The position numbers were made by a program, and so were the translations under genes. A stretch of DNA of 64,000 nt from Oscillibacter sp. (GTDB lineage: Bacteria; Bacillota; Clostridia; Oscillospirales; Oscillospiraceae), in contig NZ_JAQUVF010000014.1 of assembly GCF_028693505.1 (NCBI RefSeq), forward strand, positions 1 to 64,000, read 5' to 3'. The notes under the pieces are model-generated. The model saw only the letters and a list, made by a program, of their open reading frames with translations, did not search any database and had not been told where the DNA came from. Below, piece after piece: positions 35,401 to 43,719 of this stretch; position 1 is the stretch's first letter; each line of letters starts with the position of its first letter.

Positions 35401-37708
35401 CCGGCAGACCGGTGCGCTGGTTGATCGCGAAGACGTGGATGGGGACATCCGCTGCTCCATCGCCGCCTGGGATGGCAAGATCTGCTTTGTTACCAAGGGC
35501 GGTGGCTTTTATACCGCTGTGATCGACGAAGCCGGTCAGATCCGGGAGCTGACCCGCTTCGCGTCCATCGGCGGGGAGAGCACCTCCACGCCCGTGGTGG
35601 TGAACGGGTATGCCTACGTAGGCGTGCGGAACGGCACCATCGCCCAGATCAATTTGAGCAGCGGCGACGTAGAGACGGTTGCCGCACCGGCATATTCCCA
35701 GTCCTCGTTCCTGGCCTCCACCGCCTATCAGGAAAAGACATATCTCTATTTTGTCTGCAACGCCAGACCCGGCGGTATTCAGGCGCTGTGCGTGGATGAC
35801 AGGACCGGTGCCATGCAGCTTAGCGAGTTGTTTGTGCCAAGCGCCGCCCGGCAGAATTACAGCATCGCCAATGTCATGTGCGACGCAAACGGCGTTTTGT
35901 ATTTTGCCAATGACTCCGGCTACCTCTTTGCCGTTGCCCCGGCGGAGTCCGCTCACTGTCCCGTGATCTTCACGATCACCCCCTCCGACGCCGTGCTGAC
36001 GGTGAAGGACAGCGCCGGCAATCCCGTCCCCTGCGGCAGTTCCGCTTACGTGTACGATCTGCCTGCGGGAACCTATACCTATACTGCCGCCAAGGGCGGG
36101 GACTCCGCCTCCGGGTCCTTTACCGTCACCGCGGAGGAGGAGGTCGCCCACACCCCCAAAAGCATCCCCGTAACCATTGACACCACCACCTCCCCTTCCA
36201 CCTTCCCCGTATTCATATCCGTAGCCGACCCCCAGGGCAGCACCTATCTCACCAAGACCGGTTACACCGTCTCCAGCGGCACCACCGCTTACGAACTGCT
36301 GTGTATGACGGACCTCGAGGTGGAGGCCTCCTTCTCCCAGTTCGGCGCCTACGTAAAGCGGATTGAGGGACTGGGGGAATACGACGAAGGCTCTCAAAGC
36401 GGCTGGATGTTCCGGGTAAACGGTGAATTTGCCTCCGAAAGCGCCTCCTCTGTGACGTTAAGGTCCGGCGACTATGTAGAATGGCTATACACCAGAGACC
36501 TCGGCAGCGACGTTGGACAAAGCTACAACCCCGCCACCGGGTCCGGCTCCGTCATCCGCACCGACGCGTCCGTCTCCAAGGGCGTCGCCAGCGTCTCTGT
36601 TACCGCCAAGGAAATGAGCGATGCCATCGCTTCCGTTAAGACCCGCGGCGGAGAGACGATCACCATTCAGCCCTCCAATATCGGCGAGGCAGGCACCGTC
36701 TCGGTCACCATGCCCAAATCCGCCGTCCAGTCCATCGTCTCGGGCACCAATGCTGCGCTGGTGATTGAAACCGCCCACGGAACCGTCTCCATCCCCAGTA
36801 AGGCACTGAAAGCCATCGCCGCGCAAGCCAGCGGCAGCAGCATTGAAATCATCATCGCCAAAAAAGACGCAGCGCTGGCGGAAACGCTGACCGGACGGGA
36901 ACTGACCGCCCCCTGCATCGCAGAAGTAAGCATTTGCTCCAATGGAGAAAAACTCACCTCCTTCGATGGACAGGAGCTCACCATCGAGCTGGCTGTGGAT
37001 GCAAAGCGTTTTTCTGTGGGAAGCAGCTACCGCGCATACATTATTTCCGACGACGGCAAGGTAGAGCGCACACACGGGCAGTGCGTAAAGTCCGGCAGTG
37101 TGCCGGTGGTCCGCATCTCCACCGGCCACCTGTCCACCTTCGTCGTCACAGCGGAAGCACCCCTGCCCTTTACGGACGTTGACGGCAGCTGGGCCTTGGA
37201 TGCCATCCAGTACGTCTATGACCATGATCTGATGCAGGGAAGCACCGCCACCACCTTTGGCCCCAACGGCACCACCACCCGCGGTCAAATCGTAACCATT
37301 CTCTGGCGCATGGCCGGCAGCCCCGCCGCAGGCAAGACCTCCTTCCGGGATGTGGCTGACACCGCCTATTGTGCCCAGGCCATTGCCTGGGCCTGTGAAA
37401 ACGGGCTTGCCAACGGCTATGCCGACGCAACCTTCCGGCCCAATGCGCCCATCACTCGAGAGCAAATGGCTGCGTTCCTGTTCCGTTATGCGCAGCTGAT
37501 GAAGTACGAGAGCTCCGCCCGGGCAGACCTCTCCGTCTTTACCGACGCCGCACAGGTAAGCGCCTACGCGCAGGAGGCCCTCGCATGGGCCAATGCCGCA
37601 GGGCTGGTCGGCGGCACCGGCAAAACGACTCTTACCCCGCAGGGCAATGCCACCCGCGCGCAGGTCGCTGTGATTTTACAGCGCTTTTGCGAGACGGTGC
37701 GCGCGTAA
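32486..37708 (+). CDS. Giant SLH surface protein with DUF4430 domains and a beta-propeller (predicted corrinoid capture)
   Basis: From the TTG at 32486, which has GGAGG eight bases upstream, the protein is 1740 residues; the ORF track adds 15 codons. In order: signal peptide to AQA at about 26; DUF4430-like domain (about 30-140); Ig-like segment; second, more diverged DUF4430-like domain (about 225-370); two cadherin-like beta-sandwiches (about 470-680); a PEGA-like segment; a PQQ-like beta-propeller (about 790-1150: KLYLLNSDTGAIEKS, GKIQAFDARTLESKW); a clear DUF4430 domain (about 1240-1350: GSQSGWMFRVNGEFASES); a linker; three SLH repeats (about 1560-1740). Control by a cobalamin riboswitch points to corrinoid binding at the cell surface. 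Bacteroidetes BtuG also uses a propeller, but homology is not claimed. Confidence 0.85.
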   Translation: MKKKLSSLLLVLALLLTMLPVTAQAANTAATVYVSVSNQGVIPQGKHEEWMSMVPVELSGQESYTVLDALTALHAEHYSGGDAGFATAENEYGTLSMTTLWGETEGVGGFYVNHSMPLATVDQATVSDGDVIDAIVYRSDWSDSYAYFDKTTAAVETGAALTLTLSYEHFVNFSPQTDPVENASITVNGVATDDTTDAQGSAVLTFDDAGTYVVSAEGSDNFPLTAPVCVVTVADPITVEFEVASGELGGFLMEPTSLTVSPGLAAKYGYETDHPAAPGNVTALDAMVSAHLATFGDAFEEDPTAYLAVSASGFVSTFFGEAASYCCTLVNGEAPGKMGDSYFEGDTADAAVLHDGDAVLFGFFTDAYCTDDALYFTRRSVAVEAGEPFEVTLKQCFPLWQMYGYPSKPEKPAEGYTLLIDGVESDSYTTDAEGKVTLSFAQAGTYTLSATDGYGEFFPPYCVVEVGEAGSIPNNKASAITVADAASTPDFSEEVYAYTLPVQSGTKKSLSFQVTAASAGSISAVNNGGAPVALTSGKSKSISLFAGKNVIDITVAPPSSSNALPKTYTYTVSRQAAVKSIALTDGDDRSVALAPSFTANTTAYTAKLAAGSTVKLLPTAEEPTGSKFQVTQGDGVYEDLSESGYPVGEGANIFTLRAVSKDLDQIGEREYTLSVVGIAAADAVITVPEGAFLSLTDPSGNSLSLSAPTSADGRDTYRIPRLMCGEPYRYTVGQYGHTAKGGTFVPTAEHPALDVDLEAAEAPVSDITAEWKNFRNSDSNMAVVSAQTPVSAAGAELKWETSVGEGYSPVTYLMVDGKVVAASGTKLYLLNSDTGAIEKSATMADSRGYGYMPPVYGGGMLFVSLSDGKIQAFDARTLESKWLYTDALGGQALSAMTYADGHLYTGFGNDASSQTQNWVCIQTADEVPSSGTEPKYAAWTFSHKGGFYWSGAYLTEGYLTVGGDNAALLTLDRQTGALVDREDVDGDIRCSIAAWDGKICFVTKGGGFYTAVIDEAGQIRELTRFASIGGESTSTPVVVNGYAYVGVRNGTIAQINLSSGDVETVAAPAYSQSSFLASTAYQEKTYLYFVCNARPGGIQALCVDDRTGAMQLSELFVPSAARQNYSIANVMCDANGVLYFANDSGYLFAVAPAESAHCPVIFTITPSDAVLTVKDSAGNPVPCGSSAYVYDLPAGTYTYTAAKGGDSASGSFTVTAEEEVAHTPKSIPVTIDTTTSPSTFPVFISVADPQGSTYLTKTGYTVSSGTTAYELLCMTDLEVEASFSQFGAYVKRIEGLGEYDEGSQSGWMFRVNGEFASESASSVTLRSGDYVEWLYTRDLGSDVGQSYNPATGSGSVIRTDASVSKGVASVSVTAKEMSDAIASVKTRGGETITIQPSNIGEAGTVSVTMPKSAVQSIVSGTNAALVIETAHGTVSIPSKALKAIAAQASGSSIEIIIAKKDAALAETLTGRELTAPCIAEVSICSNGEKLTSFDGQELTIELAVDAKRFSVGSSYRAYIISDDGKVERTHGQCVKSGSVPVVRISTGHLSTFVVTAEAPLPFTDVDGSWALDAIQYVYDHDLMQGSTATTFGPNGTTTRGQIVTILWRMAGSPAAGKTSFRDVADTAYCAQAIAWACENGLANGYADATFRPNAPITREQMAAFLFRYAQLMKYESSARADLSVFTDAAQVSAYAQEALAWANAAGLVGGTGKTTLTPQGNATRAQVAVILQRFCETVRA

Positions 37709-37719
37709 TTTTCTCCGGC

Positions 37720-37769
37720 AAAGGACCCCGGAAATCTGCGGCGCGCCGCAGATTTCCGGGGTCCTTTTT
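37720..37769. terminator. Bidirectional terminator after giant gene
   Basis: AAAGGACCCCGGAAATCTGCGG pairs with its exact complement across a four-base CGCG loop, followed by TTTTTG. It separates convergent genes. Confidence 0.9.
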
Positions 37770-37786
37770 GAAATACGAGCCATTCT

Positions 37787-38083
37787 TTATCTGTTCTGTC
37801 GCCCCTGCTCGTTCAGCTCCCGAAATTTGTCAATCACCTCGTCGTACCGCTCCTTCCGGTGGGGAAACAGGCACCCGCTGCAATCTTTCGCTCCGTTTTT
37901 GAGATACGTGAAATTTCCGCCGCACCGCTCCCCAAAGGTGTACAGCGGGCAATAGCAAAACAGGCAGTTGAAGGTCTCAGGATGCTGCGTTGCGTGGCAG
38001 GGAAAGTATTCGCACGACCGATGCTGAAAAAAGGCATACCGCCGCTCATTCGGCGGCTCTTTCGGGGAAAAAGTTTTCTCCAT
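37787..38083 (-). CDS. Small Cys-rich metal-binding protein (corrin-biosynthesis-linked family)
   Basis: This 98-residue protein starts at the ATG at 38083 (AAAGGGA upstream), not at the longer ORF start. It carries HRSCEYFPCH, FNCLFCYCPLY, GERCGG and DCSGCLFPH, the pattern of the cysteine-rich small domain family. That domain is also found fused to a predicted precorrin methyltransferase in methanogens, so a link to cobalt or corrin metabolism is likely. Here it lies beside the B12-regulated giant gene. It may bind zinc, cobalt or an Fe-S cluster. Its true role is unknown. Confidence 0.75.
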   Translation of the reverse strand: MEKTFSPKEPPNERRYAFFQHRSCEYFPCHATQHPETFNCLFCYCPLYTFGERCGGNFTYLKNGAKDCSGCLFPHRKERYDEVIDKFRELNEQGRQNR

Positions 38084-38332
38084 CCTCGCATCCCTTTCAC
38101 TTTTTGGTATTTGATATGTTCCAAAACGCGCCCTGCGGGCCTGCGGCGGTGGGCATTCGGGCACATCCGCGCCTTCAAAAAGTCCGTCCGGCAGGTCAGG
38201 CCGGGACCCGGCAGGCATATTCTCTCATACATTTAAAATTTTTTCCACCGTCCCGTTTAAAACGGCAAAAGTGTCCCAAACAAGCACAACTTCCTACTAA
38301 AGAAAACAGCCCGGACATGCTATTCTTTACAG

Positions 38333-38345
38333 TGTAGAACCTACA
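38333..38345 (+). promoter_or_regulatory. Dyad TGTAG-AAC-CTACA at MT2 promoter
   Basis: A perfect five-base inverted repeat around AAC lies just after a TATTCT -10 (38321-38326). Eleven of thirteen bases recur ahead of dctP at 44963-44975. It may be a regulator site shared by the methyltransferase genes. Confidence 0.5.
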
Positions 38346-38383
38346 TGTTTTTCATAATTACCTAATATCAGGAGGAATTGCCT

Positions 38384-39424
38384 ATGAAACGAAACATGGA
38401 TCAATGGACCAGCGAATTGCTGTCCGCCAAGGTCAAAAAGGCCCTGCCAGTCTTGTCCTTCCCCTCCATTCAACTGCTGGGCGTTACCGTCCGTGACCTG
38501 ATTTCGGACAGTGATACGCAGGCACGGGGCATGAAGGCGGTTGCTGACCGGACACCCAAGGCCGGCGGTTCCGTCAGTTTGATGGATTTATCCGTTGAGG
38601 CGGAATGCTTTGGCGCACCCATTCACATCTCCGATGATGAAGTCCCCACGGTTACCGGCCCCGTCCTGTCTGTGGACGTGGATGAGGATGAACGTATGGA
38701 AGCCGCAAAGGCGCTGGAAGTGCCTTCTGTGGGCGCCGGCCGCACACAAATCTATCTTGACGCCATGGAGAAGGCTATGGAGCTTATTACGGATCGTCCG
38801 GTTTTTGCCGGGGTCATCGGTCCCTTTTCTCTGGCCGGGCGTTTGATGGATGTGACGGAAACCATGGTCTATTGTTATAGCGAGCCGGACATGGTTCATG
38901 TGGTTCTGGAAAAGGCCACTGCGTTTATCATAAAATATATTCTTGCCTATAAGGAGATCGGCGTCAATGGCGTTGTGATTGCCGAACCTCTGGCAGGTCT
39001 GCTGTCTCCCGCGCTGGCGCAGGAATTTTCCGGCGACTACTGCAAGCGCATTGTAGAGGCCGTTCGCAGTGAGGATTTCGCCGTTATTTATCACAACTGC
39101 GGCAACACCGCCACCATTACCCTGGATTCCATCACTTCCTGCGGCGCAAATGCATACCATTTCGGCAACGCAGTGGATATGGAGGAGCTTTTGGAAAAGC
39201 TCCCCGCCGACATTCCGGCCCTGGGCAATGTGGATCCCGCCCGTCAGTTCCGCAACGGAACGCCGTTTTCGGTCCGCAAGGCCACGCTGTCCCTGATGGA
39301 GCGCTGCTGCACCCATCCCAACTTTACGATCTCCTCCGGTTGCGACATCCCCCCGCTGTCCAACTGGGCCAATATTGACGCCTTCTTTCAGGCGGTGGAT
39401 GATTTTTACGCGGAACACAACTGA
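38384..39424 (+). CDS. MtaA/MtbA-like methylcobamide methyltransferase (UroD family)
   Basis: This 346-residue TIM-barrel protein belongs to the MtaA/CmuA branch of the uroporphyrinogen decarboxylase superfamily. The zinc ligands of that branch are present: His-x-Cys in IYHNCGN at about 236 and a late Cys in SSGCDIPP at about 319. Such enzymes move a methyl group from a methylated corrinoid protein to a thiol acceptor (coenzyme M in methanogens). The acceptor in this bacterium is unknown. GGAGG precedes the ATG at 38384; the track adds two codons. It converges on the corrinoid protein gene and is its probable MT2 partner. Confidence 0.85.
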   Translation: MKRNMDQWTSELLSAKVKKALPVLSFPSIQLLGVTVRDLISDSDTQARGMKAVADRTPKAGGSVSLMDLSVEAECFGAPIHISDDEVPTVTGPVLSVDVDEDERMEAAKALEVPSVGAGRTQIYLDAMEKAMELITDRPVFAGVIGPFSLAGRLMDVTETMVYCYSEPDMVHVVLEKATAFIIKYILAYKEIGVNGVVIAEPLAGLLSPALAQEFSGDYCKRIVEAVRSEDFAVIYHNCGNTATITLDSITSCGANAYHFGNAVDMEELLEKLPADIPALGNVDPARQFRNGTPFSVRKATLSLMERCCTHPNFTISSGCDIPPLSNWANIDAFFQAVDDFYAEHN

Positions 39425-39468
39425 CTCCGCCCGGGAAACGCCACCGGAACCAAGTTTGCAAAAAGAGT

Positions 39469-39500
39469 ATGCCGCCAGCGCCATCCGGCGCTGGCGGCAT
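39469..39500. terminator. Hairpin after MtaA-like gene
   Basis: ATGCCGCCAGCGCC / GGCGCTGGCGGCAT with a four-base loop, the first of two tandem hairpins between convergent genes. Confidence 0.65.
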
Positions 39501-39523
39501 TGCCTGTAAAAAGCAATGCTGAA

Positions 39524-39551
39524 GGACCGCCCCTTTCGGGGCGGTCCTTTC
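39524..39551 (+). terminator. Terminator after MtaA-like gene
   Basis: GGACCGCCCC / GGGGCGGTCC with a TTTC loop is followed by TTTCGCTT. The 130 bases from here to the corrinoid protein gene hold no gene I can support. Confidence 0.7.
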
Positions 39552-39682
39552 GCTTATATTTGCCAAGCTCGGCCTTTTCAGCGGCCTTGTGTGCAGTAAT
39601 TTCGGCGCTCGGCTCTCCTTTTCAGGCAGGGTCCGCCGCCTTTGGAATTTCTGCGCTCCCATTGGAAAGCGCGGTGAACTCC

Positions 39683-40318
39683 TTATTTCGTGCAAAACGC
39701 AAGCGCCACGCCTGCCGCGCTGGCCGCATCCGCAGTGTAGCTATCCGCGCCGATCTGGTCGCAGTAGTCCTGCGTGATGGGGGCGCCGCCAATCATGACT
39801 TTTACCGTGTCACCCAGGTCGGAGGCTTTCACCGCTTCCACCACATTGCGCATTTCGCCCATGGTGGTCGTCAGCAGTGCCGAGCAGGCAATGATCTGGG
39901 CATGATGCTCCCGAGCGGCGTCCAGGAAGGTTTCCACAGGCACGTCGACCCCCAGATCCACCACTTTCAGGCCCTTGCCCTCCATCATCATGCGGACGAG
40001 GTTTTTGCCGATGTCATGCAGGTCGCCCTTGACTGTGCCGATCACAACGGTTCCCTTTTCCTCAACGCCGGCAGCAACCAGATAGGGGCGCAGAATCTCC
40101 GTCCCTTTGCTCATGGCGCGGGCGGCGATCAGCACCTCCGGCACAAAAACCTCATTGTTCTTAAATTTTTCGCCAATCGTATTCATACCGCTGAGGAGTC
40201 CCTGCTCCAAAATCTCACCGGCAGGAATGTTTTCATCCAGAGCCTGCTGCACATACTCTTTTACCTTCGGGACCCGTCCCTGCTGCAGCGCAGAGTTGAT
40301 ATCATCTAAAATGCTCAC
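39683..40318 (-). CDS. Corrinoid (B12-binding) protein of a methyltransferase system
   Basis: This protein of 211 residues carries the methyl group between methyltransferases. It has the helical cap domain (about 1-85) and a Rossmann B12-binding domain with TVKGDLHDIGKN, whose DLHDIG His is the lower cobalt ligand (base-off, His-on), then LGVDVPVETF, CSALLTTTM and VMIGGAPI. The likely start is the GTG at 40318, after GGAGG at eight bases, which gives the usual N-terminus SILDDINSALQQG; upstream in-frame starts at 40333 and 40345 lack a site. It follows the UroD-fold methyltransferase gene behind a hairpin. The RACE-like protein at 30.3 kb would reactivate it. Confidence 0.93.
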   Translation of the reverse strand: MSILDDINSALQQGRVPKVKEYVQQALDENIPAGEILEQGLLSGMNTIGEKFKNNEVFVPEVLIAARAMSKGTEILRPYLVAAGVEEKGTVVIGTVKGDLHDIGKNLVRMMMEGKGLKVVDLGVDVPVETFLDAAREHHAQIIACSALLTTTMGEMRNVVEAVKASDLGDTVKVMIGGAPITQDYCDQIGADSYTADAASAAGVALAFCTK

Positions 40319-40444
40319 GTTGATGTCCTCCATTTTTGATTTCACAGGCGTTGCGCAACATATTCCTTTATGTATTTATAGTAGCATAAAAACAGGCGGA
40401 ATATCTTGAAATTTTTTATGTTTTTTTTGAACGATTTTCTCTTC

Positions 40445-40473
40445 TGAAAAAAGACGCGCCATTTGCCGCGTCT
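40445..40473 (-). terminator. Hairpin between UroD-family and corrinoid protein genes
   Basis: On the minus strand AGACGCG / CGCGTCT with an eight-base loop is followed by six T. It may be a partial terminator adjusting the ratio of the two products, or the corrinoid gene may have its own promoter near TATAAA at about 40376-40381. Confidence 0.6.
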
Positions 40474-40576
40474 CCTTCCGCCTTCCGTGAAAGCAAGGGA
40501 TGGAGACCATATCGATCGCCATCCCTTCCCTTCTGTGGAGAGGCCGCGCACGCAGTGGCCGGCCTAAGAAAAAATC

Positions 40577-41848
40577 TTAGTTATAGTACTTTTCAACCAT
40601 TTCTCTGGCCATTTCGCTCCACCACCACAGCCGCTGCGGCTCATCGCGCAGTGTGATAATGGTTTTCATATTGATGACCAAATTGGTGTTGTACTTCTGA
40701 CTCAGCTGAAGAATGTTCTCCATTTCCTTGGTCAAGTGCTCCTTGGCGTCTTCAAAGTTCGGCTGGAACAGATAATTGGAGTTGGGCTTGAAGCAGGCAA
40801 CGTACTTGCTGCCCAGCGCTTCCAGCGCAGGTTCCGGCTTGCTGAACGGGGAAACAGAGACCATACGCAGATTGGGGAAGGCGTCGATCACATCCAGCAT
40901 CTTGTGGTCCAGTCTCTCACAGCAGCCATAACCGAATTTACCGAAGAGCTTTGCAAATTCCTTCTCATACGCGAAGCCAAACTCTCTGGACGTGGCGGGA
41001 GAGACCGACGTCATGATCTGGTCGGAACAGGCGCCCCAGATGTCCTTGAGCTTGCAGCCGATGCCGCCCTCCGGCGGCGCTGGCAATTCGGTAGTATAGC
41101 CGGGGTTGTTATTGAGGATGTTCTCATATCCGTTATTGGAGGAAAGCAGTCCCATCGATTCATACTTCTTGTACCACTCGATACTGCAGTCAATGTAGCG
41201 CTTTGCGCAGGCGTGCATCAAGTCAGGGTCCTCGTAAAAGCGCATCATGGCGTCGCCCATACCCATCCACTCCAGAATATCGTCCCAAGGGGCAATATTC
41301 CAGTAGCAGCGTCCGTGGAGCCGGACCTTCAGGATTCCGTCGAAGATCTCGTTCATCACGCGCCAACGCTCCTTGGTCTCGGCCTCGTCATGCTCCACCA
41401 CAGGGGTTTTGATCTTTTCCACATCATCCATGGTGTTGATGAGGGCTTTGAAGTGCACGGTGGCCTGTCCCTGACGGTCTTTGGTCAGGTCAGAATCGTA
41501 CATGACCAGCTCTCCCCAGCCATTGTCGTGGATTGCACACTCGCATTTGACGGAATCTTCCACCACGTAGTCAAGGGGCATGTGCTTCCAGTTATACAGG
41601 CGCATCAACAAATCCGCTTCCACCTTATTCCAAAAGGGATCCTCGATCTGGGTAGTCAGCTCATTGTTGTCATTCAAAACGGCGGCCGGTGTATCGCGGT
41701 GATACAATACCGGCTTGGTCATGCGCAAGTCGTTCACGTTGGTCCACAGTGCGATCCGCTCTTTCTGGATGGGAAGCTCCGCAAGCTCGTGGACCTTGCG
41801 GCCCAAATCCCGCAGCCGCTCCACGTCCTTTTTCGTGTATTGAATCAT
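40577..41848 (-). CDS. UroD-superfamily protein, predicted substrate:corrinoid methyltransferase (MT1)
   Basis: This 423-residue protein belongs to a uroporphyrinogen-decarboxylase-fold family common in gut anaerobes and not to true HemE. A candidate metal motif YGCCERLDHK occurs near residue 307, followed by FPNLRMVSVSPFSK. O-demethylase-type first methyltransferases are of this general fold. Its place, after a TRAP transporter and before a corrinoid protein, suggests that it demethylates the imported compound. GGAGG precedes the ATG. The substrate could be a methoxylated aromatic, methylated amine or related molecule; nothing visible decides this. Confidence 0.75.
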   Translation of the reverse strand: MIQYTKKDVERLRDLGRKVHELAELPIQKERIALWTNVNDLRMTKPVLYHRDTPAAVLNDNNELTTQIEDPFWNKVEADLLMRLYNWKHMPLDYVVEDSVKCECAIHDNGWGELVMYDSDLTKDRQGQATVHFKALINTMDDVEKIKTPVVEHDEAETKERWRVMNEIFDGILKVRLHGRCYWNIAPWDDILEWMGMGDAMMRFYEDPDLMHACAKRYIDCSIEWYKKYESMGLLSSNNGYENILNNNPGYTTELPAPPEGGIGCKLKDIWGACSDQIMTSVSPATSREFGFAYEKEFAKLFGKFGYGCCERLDHKMLDVIDAFPNLRMVSVSPFSKPEPALEALGSKYVACFKPNSNYLFQPNFEDAKEHLTKEMENILQLSQKYNTNLVINMKTIITLRDEPQRLWWWSEMAREMVEKYYN

Positions 41849-41921
41849 TGATTAACCTCCATAGCAATCAAAACGTTTATCCCGCCGCAGTCGCGGCGTC
41901 TGCCCAGCTTTGCCGGTGAGA

Positions 41922-43202
41922 TCAGCCCAGCAGCAAATTGGGCAGGAAGGTGGACAGGGTCGGAATGAATACAACCAGCAGCAGCACGGCACATTGGGCG
42001 GCCAGCATGGGCATCACATGTTTGACAGTGCTCTGGAGGGAAACTCCCTGAATGGAGGCGGTGGCGGAAAGCAGCGCGCCCACAGGAGGCGTGATTTGCG
42101 CAATGCACTCGCAGATGACGACTGCCAGAGCAAACTGGATGGGGTCGATACCGAACGCGTTGGCAATCGGATAGAGCACCGGCGCAAAGATGACGGTGGC
42201 GGCATTGGATTCCATGACCATGCCCAGCAGCAGCAAAAACACGACAATGATCAGGAACACCAGAATGGCGCTGTCGGTGAAGGACGCGAAGAAATTGGCG
42301 ATGGTGCTGGCAAAATTCAAGCGGGCAAGCATATAGCCCATCATATTTGCAAGTCCCATCAGAATCAGAACGGTGGTGGATGTAATGGCAGCCCGGGCGA
42401 ACAGCTTCGGCAGATCCCGAATCTTGAGGCCCTTGTAGATGAACATGCCGACCAGCAGACCGTACAGGCAGGCCACCATGCCGGCCTCGGAGGGGCTGCA
42501 GAAGCCAGCCATCGTGCCGCCAATGATAATGGCGGGCATGAGCAGCGCCCAAATGGATTTGCCGATGATCTTTGCCCGTTCCTTACCGGCAATCTTGGGT
42601 CGCAGCGGAATGTTGCGCTTTTTGGCATACCGGTAACAGCAGATCATCAGGCCGATTCCCATCAAAACGCCGGGAATGATACCGGCCATGAACAGCGATG
42701 CCACGGAAATACCGGCATAGGAGCTGTACATGATCATCAGGATACTGGGCGGAATAATGGGACCGAGGGTGCCGCCGCAGGCTTGCAGGCCGGCAATGAA
42801 CTCCGTTTCGTAGCCGTCCTCCTTCATAGCGGGGGAGAGGAGGTTGCTAAATGCCAAAGCGGTGGCCATGGCGGAACCGGAAACAGCGGCGAAGATCATG
42901 CAGGACACCACGCACACGTGGCCTAAGCCGCCGCGAATATGCCCGAAGAACGCGCGGGAAAAATCGACGATGCCCTTTGAAATATTGCCGCCCTCCATCA
43001 AAAGACCGGAGAGAATGAAAAACGGCACGGCAATCAGCGAAATCGAGTTGATGCCTGCAAAAATGCGCTGCACGGCGCCCACGGCATTGATGCCGTCCAC
43101 CGCCATGACCACGATACCGGCCGCCGCCATCGCGTGGCCCAGCGGCACTGCAAAGAGCAGCAGGAATAGAAAAATTCCAAAACAAGTTAAAGCCAAACCC
43201 AT
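41922..43202 (-). CDS. TRAP transporter large permease (DctM family)
   Basis: A 426-residue DctM subunit with about twelve membrane helices. Typical DctM stretches are FFILSGLLMEGGNISKGIVDFSRAFFGH, SGSAMATALAFSNLLSPAM, GGTLGPIIPPSILMIMYSSYAGISVASLF and GFCSPSEAGMVACLYG. It lies 4 bases after dctQ and 73 bases before the UroD-family gene, in the order dctP-dctP-dctQ-dctM-MT1-corrinoid protein. The substrate is presumably what MT1 demethylates. Confidence 0.94.
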   Translation of the reverse strand: MGLALTCFGIFLFLLLFAVPLGHAMAAAGIVVMAVDGINAVGAVQRIFAGINSISLIAVPFFILSGLLMEGGNISKGIVDFSRAFFGHIRGGLGHVCVVSCMIFAAVSGSAMATALAFSNLLSPAMKEDGYETEFIAGLQACGGTLGPIIPPSILMIMYSSYAGISVASLFMAGIIPGVLMGIGLMICCYRYAKKRNIPLRPKIAGKERAKIIGKSIWALLMPAIIIGGTMAGFCSPSEAGMVACLYGLLVGMFIYKGLKIRDLPKLFARAAITSTTVLILMGLANMMGYMLARLNFASTIANFFASFTDSAILVFLIIVVFLLLLGMVMESNAATVIFAPVLYPIANAFGIDPIQFALAVVICECIAQITPPVGALLSATASIQGVSLQSTVKHVMPMLAAQCAVLLLVVFIPTLSTFLPNLLLG

Positions 43203-43206
43203 TGGA

Positions 43207-43719
43207 TTACGCCTCCCCCTTCACGGAAACACCCTCTTCTTTTTTCGGGAGGATGTGAAATTTTACGATATTTTTGATTTGTGCAATGGCGCAGAAGCCA
43301 AAGCTGACAGGCATGCACAAATAGACATAGCCCAGGGTCCACTGCATGGCGGACGTCATGGATGTCATATTTTTCATGGACATGCTGTACGTAGGGAAGA
43401 TCAGATAGACCAGGATGGCCAGGGTGATCACATCGCCGATGAGATGGTTGGCGTGCAGAAGCTTCTTCTTTTTGGAGAAGAAAATCTCACTCAGATCCAC
43501 CACCAGATCGCCCTTGGTGTTAATCAGCCAGGGCGCGCCGGTAAAGGCCATGAATACCATCAGAAAACGGATCAGCTCGTCCGCCCAGATGGAGGGTGCG
43601 CCAAAAAGTCTGGTAATGACGCTATACGCGCAAACAAAAAACATGATAAACAGAAACACACCGGAAAGATAGAAAAAGAACTTATAGAATTTTTCTATGA
43701 AATCGCAAAATTTTCGCAT
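43207..43719 (-). CDS. TRAP transporter small permease (DctQ family)
   Basis: A 170-residue DctQ with four predicted helices and the usual RLFGAPSIWADELIRFLMVFMAFTGAPWL segment around residues 35-65. AGGAG precedes the ATG. A hairpin lies in the 150-base gap after the upstream dctP, typical of TRAP operons in which more binding protein than permease is made. Confidence 0.92.
   Translation of the reverse strand: MRKFCDFIEKFYKFFFYLSGVFLFIMFFVCAYSVITRLFGAPSIWADELIRFLMVFMAFTGAPWLINTKGDLVVDLSEIFFSKKKKLLHANHLIGDVITLAILVYLIFPTYSMSMKNMTSMTSAMQWTLGYVYLCMPVSFGFCAIAQIKNIVKFHILPKKEEGVSVKGEA

Noticed and set aside
40577-41848. Uroporphyrinogen decarboxylase (HemE) for the 423-residue UroD-fold protein
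   Set aside because: Length and motifs differ from HemE, and the context is a corrinoid methyltransferase operon with no heme genes.
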